NCBI GenBank assembly: GCA_949472775.1
Contig: CASWVG010000001.1
Coordinates: 156,013-220,012, forward strand
Source of the DNA: an uncultured Lachnospiraceae bacterium
GTDB lineage: Bacteria; Bacillota; Clostridia; Lachnospirales; Lachnospiraceae
DNA: 64,000 nt
Reading direction: 5' to 3'
A model generated the notes under the pieces. That model worked only from the letters and a program-made list of their open reading frames with translations, was not told the origin of the DNA and did not search any database. Made by a program: the position numbers and the translations under genes. Below are positions 53,156 through 60,426 of this stretch, piece by piece (position 1 is the first letter of the stretch; each line of letters starts with the position of its first letter).

Positions 53156-54039
53156 TATGACTGCACCTCCTTACTCTTTAAGCCCTTCACCTGCACCATA
53201 GCCACCAGCAGCAGAATAAATACCAGCGTCACCGACATGGCCGAACCATATCCATACTGCCTGCCGCTGATCGCCGTCGAGTAAATCATCTGGATAACGG
53301 AGGTGGAAGCCCGGCCCGGGCCGCCGCCTGTGGATGATACCAGCAGGTCATACACTTTGAGGGAGCCCGTGGTAATGCCTACCACGCAAATCGTGATTGC
53401 CGGGGCAAGCATCGGAATTGTTACGTTGAAAAACCGCTGTACGGCACTGGCCCCGTCAACCTTGGCCGCCTCGTACAGATCTGAGGGAACAGACTGTAAC
53501 CCTGCCAGATAAATCAGCATCCAGTAACCGATCCACTGCCAGTTGTTGGCGATAACCAGACCAGAAAGGACGGTCTTTCCGTCTCCAAAAAGCAAAAAGT
53601 TAATATTCGTTCCAAAAATTTCATTCAGCTCCGGCAGCACATTGGAATACAGTTTCAGCCAGACGAAACCGACAATGACCGCGCTGACCAGACAGGGAAT
53701 AAACAGAATCGTCCGATACACTTTCTGCGCCTTGATTCCGCTGTCCAGGGCCACCGCAAACAGCAGGGCAAATACATTCTGCACAATGGTGTTGGCGATG
53801 GTAAATTTGATCGTAAACCACCACGCCTGTCTGAAGTTCGCGTCTTTCCAGAGATTGATATAATTGGAAATACCAACAAACTCTTTTTCTACACTCATAC
53901 CATCCCAGCTTGTGACAGAATACCTCAATGCCAAAAGCAGCGGCAGGATCACTCCTATGGTAAAGATCACCATACCTGGGACAACCAGGAGAAAATACTG
54001 AAGGTTCATTTTATCCTGCATTGTTTTCTTTTTATTCAT
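53155..54039 (-). CDS. Carbohydrate ABC transporter permease (MalF/LacF type)
   Basis: A 294-residue protein with six hydrophobic segments and the EAA loop YEAAKVDGASAVQRFFNVTI. SVTSWDGMS and FVGISNYINLWKD in the first outside loop are usual for CUT1 permeases. RBS GGAG lies nine bases upstream. It pairs with the MalG-type gene and follows the binding-lipoprotein gene across a strong hairpin. Confidence 0.92.
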   Translation of the reverse strand: MNKKKTMQDKMNLQYFLLVVPGMVIFTIGVILPLLLALRYSVTSWDGMSVEKEFVGISNYINLWKDANFRQAWWFTIKFTIANTIVQNVFALLFAVALDSGIKAQKVYRTILFIPCLVSAVIVGFVWLKLYSNVLPELNEIFGTNINFLLFGDGKTVLSGLVIANNWQWIGYWMLIYLAGLQSVPSDLYEAAKVDGASAVQRFFNVTIPMLAPAITICVVGITTGSLKVYDLLVSSTGGGPGRASTSVIQMIYSTAISGRQYGYGSAMSVTLVFILLLVAMVQVKGLKSKEVQS

Positions 54040-54065
54040 ATCTCAACTCTCCATTCCCGGTTTAG

Positions 54066-54097
54066 AAAAGCGGGGAGAAGAATACTCTCCTCCCCGC
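54066..54097 (-). terminator. Intercistronic hairpin between binding protein and permeases
   Basis: GCGGGGA / TCCCCGC on both sides of a 14-base loop, followed on minus by TTTTC. It lies between the lipoprotein stop and the permease start. It probably ends most transcripts or protects the upstream message, giving more binding protein than permease. Confidence 0.65.
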
Positions 54098-54111
54098 CAA
54101 GACACATCCTG

Positions 54112-55464
54112 TCACTGCGCACTGCTGGAACCGACTCTTGCGTCGGAGGCCGACAGGCACTCCTCAAAGCTGATGTCTCCCTGCAGATATGCCGCGATAT
54201 CCGCCGCGTTCTCCTCCTGGAAACCGCCCCATACGAGCTGGTTGTTGCCCAGTGTCACGTCGACGATCATTCCCTTGGACGCATACGCGTCGATATCCGC
54301 CTGGCTGGGATTCGGGAAAGTAGGCACGACATCCTTCAACATAGGAGCCGTCTTCGTGAAATCCAGAATCTCCACTGCCAGTTCCTTGTCGCCGGAAAGC
54401 ACGTCTAACACACAGTTTACGGCATCCTGATGCTCTGTCTCCGCACTCGTCATAATCGCGATATTCGGCTCGAAAATCAGCTTGGAATCACCAGTCTGGT
54501 TCGGGAACGGGAAAATACCGAAGTCAAAGTTCTCGTCGATGTCAAGGAAATTCTGGATCGACCAGGAACCAGACACTTTCATAGCCGCCTCACCCAGCAC
54601 CATTCTCGCATCGCAGTCCGTCTGCTCTGTGGAGAAAGTCTCGGGATAGGTGTTGTCAAAGATCAGTTTATTGTAGGAATAAGCCGTCTGTGCCGCCTTA
54701 TCCTCTGAAAAGCTCACTTTTCCGTCTCTGAACTGGTCGCCCCAGTCAGGTGTGTTGTTAAACACGTCGTTCATCATAAACTGCATGGTCACGTTACCGA
54801 TGGACCAGGTATCTACCATATGGCTTGCAAAAGGAACAATTCCCTTCGCGTTGCAGTCATCCACAATCGCCTGCAGTTCTTCCTGTGTGGTGGGAACAGA
54901 CCAGCCGTTTTCCGCAAACATCGTCTTATTGTAATATACGCCTTGATACAGCGCATTGTATACAAGTCCGTAGGTTTTGCCGTCGATGGTCACATTCTCT
55001 CTCGCCGCATCCAGCCCTCTGTCGAGGTAGACTGCGTCAATCTCCCCCAGAAGTCCCTGGGAAGCGTATGTTGCCACGTCCTGCGCTTTGCCGATGATGA
55101 TATCGGGAAGGCCGGACTGCATGTACTGCTGCATCTTCGGATGAAACTCGCCGTCCCAGCCTGTGCACTCCCACTCCAATGTTATATTGGGATATTTCTC
55201 AGCCAGCGCCGCGTCGATCATATCCTCGATTCCGGCATCCGTGGTGGACTGGCCCGCCAGCACGGTCAGGGTAACCTCTTCCCCGTCAGCGGCCGCAGGC
55301 GCTTCCTCCGCTGCAGCTTCCTCCGCAGGCGCCTCTTCCTCCGCTGCCGGCTCTGCCGCAGGTGTCTGCGCCGCACCGCCGTCATCTGCTGCGCCGCCGC
55401 ACCCTGTCAGCGCACTGACTGCCATTGCCGAACATAAAATCGCACTTAACAATTTCTTTTTCAT
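54112..55464 (-). CDS. Sugar-binding lipoprotein of the ABC transporter
   Basis: A 450-residue family 1 solute-binding protein. The lipoprotein signal ends SALTGC (Cys22), then an Ala/Glu-rich linker to about residue 65. The mature domain has TLTVLAGQSTTDAGIEDMID, LPDIIIGKAQDVATYASQGL and VYYNKTMFAENGWSVPTTQE, the CUT1 binding-protein pattern. RBS GGAGGGAG. First gene of the operon with permeases and GH36, so the ligand is probably an alpha-galactoside; that is inferred. Confidence 0.92.
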   Translation of the reverse strand: MKKKLLSAILCSAMAVSALTGCGGAADDGGAAQTPAAEPAAEEEAPAEEAAAEEAPAAADGEEVTLTVLAGQSTTDAGIEDMIDAALAEKYPNITLEWECTGWDGEFHPKMQQYMQSGLPDIIIGKAQDVATYASQGLLGEIDAVYLDRGLDAARENVTIDGKTYGLVYNALYQGVYYNKTMFAENGWSVPTTQEELQAIVDDCNAKGIVPFASHMVDTWSIGNVTMQFMMNDVFNNTPDWGDQFRDGKVSFSEDKAAQTAYSYNKLIFDNTYPETFSTEQTDCDARMVLGEAAMKVSGSWSIQNFLDIDENFDFGIFPFPNQTGDSKLIFEPNIAIMTSAETEHQDAVNCVLDVLSGDKELAVEILDFTKTAPMLKDVVPTFPNPSQADIDAYASKGMIVDVTLGNNQLVWGGFQEENAADIAAYLQGDISFEECLSASDARVGSSSAQ

Positions 55465-55551
55465 AATTTTCTCCCTCCGTAAGATTGATTTGTTTTGTTA
55501 TAATAACTATATAATCTTACACAGGGATACTACTATGCTATTTTTGAAAAA

Positions 55552-57153
55552 CTAACTTGTAAAATTTTGAAATAATCGGTTTCTGTATTCCCTCGGACTG
55601 ACGCCTGTGTGTTTTTTAAAGACTTTGCTGAAATAAGTATAGTCGTCATATCCTACCATAAAGGCTACCTCCGCGATATTGATATCCTCCCTCTGCATCA
55701 GCTCCTTGGCCTTTTCCATCCGTTTCCCCGCAATGTAAAGCATCAGATTTTCACCCGTCTCCTGCTTAAAAAGCCTGGAAAAATAGGAACTCTCCACCGC
55801 ATATTTATCTGCCAGCCCGGAGAGAGTCAGCTCCTCAAAGTAGTTCTCATTGATGTAAGCCACCGCCTCCTTGACGTAGTCCCTGATATTCCCGGATACC
55901 TCGCTCTTCTTCTCTCCCAGCACCACATTCTGCATCTCCGCAAGCAGTGACAAAAGCTGCTCCACATCCAGGCTCTCCACCACCTTGTCCGCCATCTGCT
56001 CCAGACGGCCCAGCTCCCGGATGCTCTCCTCCGATGCTCCCTGCCCGGTGAGATAATCCTGGAAAATGGCTGAAATCCTGTTCACGGTCTGCTTCATCTC
56101 CATAAAGTTGCGCCGCTCACAGGCGCCGAATCCCAGCTCGTCCAGCAGAAACTCCGTCAGTGTGCGCTCGCTGCCTGTTTTTAGTGCGGCCCTCAGTCTG
56201 TGCTCCATCTCCTGCGTGAAGCAGTCCACCACCTGATGGTTCATGCTGTTCTTTTCCTTATTGCTAAAAAGGATCACGCTCTCCGTGCTGTAAGGTCTGG
56301 TCATCAGGACGGAGATGCTCTGCACATAGGCATCGTGCAGACTGTCCATCGAGTACGCCTGCTCGCTGACGGCAATGGTAATGGGGCTGTCTGTCTCCTC
56401 CTTCAGCCGCTTCATCATCTTAAGTGCCAGAATCTGCTGCTCAGCCACATCCAGCTCACTGACAACCAGAAACTCGTTGCTTCTGTTGATATAGTTAAAA
56501 ATGACCAGATTTTGTTTCTGGTCAAATTCCCGCAGTTTCTTTTTCACGGAATAGGATAAATAGTTCATATCATACTGGTAGCGCCCCATCAGCGTCTGCA
56601 GGTCGTGAATTTTAATCAGCATAATGCTGCATCCCACCGAATCCAGCGCTGTCCCGCTGACCGGGGTCATGGAAAGCCGCACCCTCTCCTTTTCAATCAG
56701 AAGGCTCAGCTCTCTGTCCTGCAGAAGCGAAGCCGCTTTCAGCGTCTGTCTCTCATTTTCTTCCTTTTCGCTGATCAGCTCAAGCGCCTTGGAAACTGCC
56801 CGGATCAAATCAATTTTCGTCACAGGTTTCAACAGGTAATTGATGGCTCCCGCCATCAGCGTCTCCTTGACATAGTCAAAATCATCGTAGCCGCTGAGCA
56901 CCAGAATGACGATCTCCGGGTACTGCTCCTTTACCTTTTTCACCAGATCCACCCCGTTTAAAAAGGGCATGTTGATATCTGTTATCAGAATGTCCGGCCT
57001 GTCCGCTTCCAGGATCTGCAGCACCTCTTCCCCGTCCTGCGCAGGAGACATAAAATCAATCTGGTACTCCTCCCAGGCTATCATGCTTCTGATCTTTTCC
57101 CTTGTCCAGTACTCATCATCCGCAATCAGTAACTTATACTTTTTCCTTCCCAT
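55552..57153 (-). CDS. YesN-type response regulator with AraC DNA-binding domain
   Basis: A 533-residue regulator. The receiver domain is at the N-terminus (LLIADDEYWTREKIRSMI) with phospho-acceptor Asp59 in ILITDINMPFLNG and a later Lys in YLLKPVTK. A long middle segment (about 130-420) precedes two AraC helix-turn-helix units, LTLSGLADKYAVESSYFSRL and INIAEVAFMVGYDDYTYFSK. The ATG at 57153 has GAGG nine bases upstream and overlaps the histidine kinase gene by 20 bases. It most likely activates the transporter-GH36 operon starting 88 bases downstream. Confidence 0.93.
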   Translation of the reverse strand: MGRKKYKLLIADDEYWTREKIRSMIAWEEYQIDFMSPAQDGEEVLQILEADRPDILITDINMPFLNGVDLVKKVKEQYPEIVILVLSGYDDFDYVKETLMAGAINYLLKPVTKIDLIRAVSKALELISEKEENERQTLKAASLLQDRELSLLIEKERVRLSMTPVSGTALDSVGCSIMLIKIHDLQTLMGRYQYDMNYLSYSVKKKLREFDQKQNLVIFNYINRSNEFLVVSELDVAEQQILALKMMKRLKEETDSPITIAVSEQAYSMDSLHDAYVQSISVLMTRPYSTESVILFSNKEKNSMNHQVVDCFTQEMEHRLRAALKTGSERTLTEFLLDELGFGACERRNFMEMKQTVNRISAIFQDYLTGQGASEESIRELGRLEQMADKVVESLDVEQLLSLLAEMQNVVLGEKKSEVSGNIRDYVKEAVAYINENYFEELTLSGLADKYAVESSYFSRLFKQETGENLMLYIAGKRMEKAKELMQREDINIAEVAFMVGYDDYTYFSKVFKKHTGVSPREYRNRLFQNFTS

Positions 57154-58951
57154 ACAGTTCATCCTCTTTCAATGCCGCCACCGTCAGATACACCGCCGAT
57201 CCCTCACCCAGTCTGCTCTCAATCGTAAGACCATACTCCTCGCCGTAAATCATCTTTAATCTGGCGTTGATATTTGACAGTCCGATAGAGTTCCCCTCCT
57301 CGATCAGACCCCTGTCATTTTCCCTGAGAAACCGGTTGAACTTCTCCGCATCCATGCCAACACCGTCATCACGGACCATCACAAACAGTTTTCCATCTGC
57401 CTGCCATACTTTGATGACGATATTTTTTTCGCCGCGCTTATTTTTCAGACCGTGGTTGATGGCATTTTCCACCAGCGGCTGTATGGAGATCTTTGGCATC
57501 GAATAGAGCAGCGCATCCTCGTCTATGTCGAAATGATAGCGGATCTCCTGGCGCATGCGCACATTCATCACAAAAATGTAATTTTTCAGATGGGCAATCT
57601 CCCTTGACACCGTGGCATACGGATATTTCATATCCAGGCTGTAGCGGAAAATATTGCTGAGCGACTGGCAAAGGTCACTGACCAGATCGCAGTTCTGTAT
57701 GCTGGCAATGCTGCTCATGGTATCCAGCGTGTTGTAGAGAAAATGAGGGTTGATCTGCGCCTGCAGGGCCTGGTACTGCGCCCTGTTTAAGAGAAGCTGG
57801 TCCTGGTACCTCTGCCCGATCAGATTCTCAATGGAATCCAGCATATAATTAAACTCCTCACCCAGTTTCCCGATCTCGTCCTGCACCTGGTAAGTGACAC
57901 GAAGATTCGTCTCTCCGCCCCGTATCCTGCCGATCGTCTCCATCAGACTGGCCAGCGGCTTTGTCAGACTCTTCGTGATATAAGTGTACAGGATAATCAT
58001 TAGAATGCTCAGTGCCGTCACACTCATAAACAGTGTTCTGGAAAGCATTTTCTGACTCGCTTTTAAAGCAGACTGCGGCAGAACCGCATAGACATCCAGA
58101 TCATATTTTTTTAACGGCAGATGGAAAAATACCTTCTCCGAATCCGCCATCTCCACAGCCGATTTTCCATCCACCCGGATGTCCTCCACGGTCTGTTCGT
58201 AGAATCCGGTGTATTCCTGCCCCGTCTCCCCCATCTCCGCAAAGGCCCTGTCACCCGCCGGCTGCAGCCAGACAAAGGTATTTTCACCCATCTGGTATTT
58301 CTGCATGATCTTCTGCATCATCTTCACGTCCGCATCGCAGACAATGTATCCGATCATACTTTTTGTGCTGGAGATCCCGTAAATTTTCAGCACAAATCTG
58401 ACCATATCCCCTTCCGTGGACGGATTATGGTAACTGGAGATCAGCATCCTGTTTTCATCAGACTCCGCGTAAGCCCTCACCCGGTCCGCATTGTAGATCT
58501 CCGCCTCCTCGTAGATATCGGCCGCATAGTTGCGCTTCGGCGTAGAAGCCTTCCGATACACACTGACCACCTCGTGGGCGCTGTTGTAGAAATACAGCGC
58601 CATCATGCCGTCACTGGCCGTAAAGTACTGCTCCGCATAGTCTCTCGCATAGCGGTAATAGTCCTGCCGCAGCGCATCCGTTGTCTCATATTCCCGCAGC
58701 GCACGCAGAAACATTTTGTCATTATAAATATTGACCATGCTGTTTTCAATTCCCTCGATATAGCTCCCAAGCTCATTCTGCATATTATCCAGGGAATTAT
58801 AGGCGATGTCCCGCGCCTGCTCGTAAACCATGTTGGAACTGACATTGAGAAGCAGCATTGTCTGCAAGACCAGCGCCACCAGAGTACACAAAATACAAAT
58901 AAGCAGTATCTTGTTCCGCATGCTTCCTCTGACAGAAACTTTTCCAATCAT
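57134..58951 (-). CDS. YesM-type sensor histidine kinase
   Basis: A 605-residue membrane kinase. Membrane segments at about 10-35 and 300-322 flank an extracytoplasmic sensor (Cache-like). A HAMP linker (TKSLTKPLASLMETIGRIRG) leads to the His_kinase domain with the phospho-His in LQAQINPHFLYNTLDTMSSI, then an ATPase domain with VENAINHGLKNK and VRDDGVGMD. RBS GGAAGGA. It overlaps the YesN-type gene and follows the second binding-lipoprotein gene, which may present the ligand to it. Confidence 0.93.
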   Translation of the reverse strand: MIGKVSVRGSMRNKILLICILCTLVALVLQTMLLLNVSSNMVYEQARDIAYNSLDNMQNELGSYIEGIENSMVNIYNDKMFLRALREYETTDALRQDYYRYARDYAEQYFTASDGMMALYFYNSAHEVVSVYRKASTPKRNYAADIYEEAEIYNADRVRAYAESDENRMLISSYHNPSTEGDMVRFVLKIYGISSTKSMIGYIVCDADVKMMQKIMQKYQMGENTFVWLQPAGDRAFAEMGETGQEYTGFYEQTVEDIRVDGKSAVEMADSEKVFFHLPLKKYDLDVYAVLPQSALKASQKMLSRTLFMSVTALSILMIILYTYITKSLTKPLASLMETIGRIRGGETNLRVTYQVQDEIGKLGEEFNYMLDSIENLIGQRYQDQLLLNRAQYQALQAQINPHFLYNTLDTMSSIASIQNCDLVSDLCQSLSNIFRYSLDMKYPYATVSREIAHLKNYIFVMNVRMRQEIRYHFDIDEDALLYSMPKISIQPLVENAINHGLKNKRGEKNIVIKVWQADGKLFVMVRDDGVGMDAEKFNRFLRENDRGLIEEGNSIGLSNINARLKMIYGEEYGLTIESRLGEGSAVYLTVAALKEDELYGKEKV

Positions 58952-59015
58952 CCGCTATCCTTCCTTGACAGGCTGACACACCAAAAAGCGGGAATGGTCC
59001 TGTTTTTCTGTGCCG

Positions 59016-60329
59016 CTATTTCCCAAGCGCCTCCTCCTGTAACCGATCAAACTGCGCCATGCACTCATCCACGGTTGCGCCGCCTAACAGCTCCCTCACA
59101 ATCAAGCATGTGTTTCCCCACTGTTCCACTTCCATCGCCGCATTGGAACCAAGCACATAGACATTATTGTGAATCCTGTCATGCAAGAGCTTCAGTGCAG
59201 GAACACATTCCACTTCCACATTTTTGGACGGGGAAATGACCCTGTTCGTCTCCGCATAAATCTGTAACGCCTCGTCAGAGAGCATCACATCCAATACCGC
59301 CAGCGCATCTTCCCCGTGTTCCGCATTGATCCCAACGCCAAACCCTGTCATGGTCATAACCGGCATCTGTCCACGGCTGCTTGGGAAGCCAATGACCTGC
59401 ATTTCAAAATCTGTCTTTCCATAAGCGGTCTCCGTGTTCGCCGCACCCCAGTATGCCATAACGATGGGCGTCTTCTGCGCAAGAAAATCCGCTCCCTCTC
59501 CCTCGATCGCCTCGCTCACAAGAGCCTTCTCTGCGTCCACATATCCCTTGTCAATCAGCTCCTGCAAAAATACAAATCCTGGACGCATATAGTCGCTGTA
59601 TTTGCTCTCCCCGCTGTTTAATGCGGCGATTTCCGCCTCTGTGTTCCCACCGTTGTATAAATCAGCGTAAGCCTGCGCCAGCACAAAGGTTTCCAGCCAC
59701 CATCTGTTCGCGCCAACCGGCGTCTCTACGCCATTCTCCTTAAACACTCTGCAGCACTCTAAAAAATCTTCCGGCGTCTCCGGCAAAGTGAGCTGATACT
59801 TGTCAAACATATCCTTATTGATAAACAGACCGTAAGCCACTACCTCCTGCGGAACCGCCACCAGCTTTCCGTCTACCATATTTGCCACTTTCACCACATC
59901 CCTCAGATTTTTGACGCAGTCCAATCCCGACAGATCCTTCAGCTTACCCTCTTCGCCCAGCATGAGAAGGGTGTCCGAGTTCAGCAGATAAATATCATCC
60001 ATATCGTTGCGCGCCCTGTCAAGCGTCACCTCATCATATGTCTTATCTTGATAATCTTCTGCCGTATACGTCACATAGCCCACGCTTACGCCCATCTTTT
60101 CCTCTGCCAGCATAATCGTCTTGTCTGCTGCGCTTCTTGCCACATTTTCCACATTGGCTTCCGTTTTTTCCATAGGGCTGAACAGACTTACTTCACGATT
60201 CGTCTCTTCCTCCACGACAATCAGCTTATGATCGGATCCGCTTATTCCGCCACACGCCGCTATAGAGAAAGCTGTTATTCCGGCAAGGCACAATAGTCCC
60301 CATTTCCTGAAACCGCTCTTTCTGCTCAT
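59016..60329 (-). CDS. Solute-binding lipoprotein without adjacent permeases (possible sensory partner)
   Basis: A 437-residue family 1 binding protein. The signal ends FSIAAC with the lipidated Cys, then GGISG. MDDIYLLNSDTLLMLGEEGK, VVAYGLFINKDMFDKYQLTL and PETPEDFLECCRVFKENGV are the canonical binding-protein blocks. No permease or ATPase gene is next to it; instead it is directly between the hybrid kinase and the YesM-type kinase, 64 bases before the latter. A role as ligand presenter for signalling is the best inference; a helper for the downstream transporter is also possible. Confidence 0.87.
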   Translation of the reverse strand: MSRKSGFRKWGLLCLAGITAFSIAACGGISGSDHKLIVVEEETNREVSLFSPMEKTEANVENVARSAADKTIMLAEEKMGVSVGYVTYTAEDYQDKTYDEVTLDRARNDMDDIYLLNSDTLLMLGEEGKLKDLSGLDCVKNLRDVVKVANMVDGKLVAVPQEVVAYGLFINKDMFDKYQLTLPETPEDFLECCRVFKENGVETPVGANRWWLETFVLAQAYADLYNGGNTEAEIAALNSGESKYSDYMRPGFVFLQELIDKGYVDAEKALVSEAIEGEGADFLAQKTPIVMAYWGAANTETAYGKTDFEMQVIGFPSSRGQMPVMTMTGFGVGINAEHGEDALAVLDVMLSDEALQIYAETNRVISPSKNVEVECVPALKLLHDRIHNNVYVLGSNAAMEVEQWGNTCLIVRELLGGATVDECMAQFDRLQEEALGK

Positions 60330-60402
60330 TTACACTATGACCTCCATTGCCTATAATTTCAATATTTTTATTGCAGTCCAGATGCACTGCCACGCATACC
60401 AT

Positions 60403-60408
60403 ATTATA
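60403..60408 (-). promoter_or_regulatory. Possible -10 box upstream of the second binding-lipoprotein gene
   Basis: TATAAT on minus in the 97-base gap after the hybrid kinase gene, 74 bases before the lipoprotein start. No good -35 box is at the right distance, so this is tentative. Confidence 0.35.
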
Positions 60409-60426
60409 TGTGTATATTTATCACAA

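Noticed and set aside
58121-59239. Plus-strand ORF of 372 residues
   Set aside because: Antisense to the YesM-type kinase and the binding-lipoprotein 3' end; no motif and no ribosome site of note.
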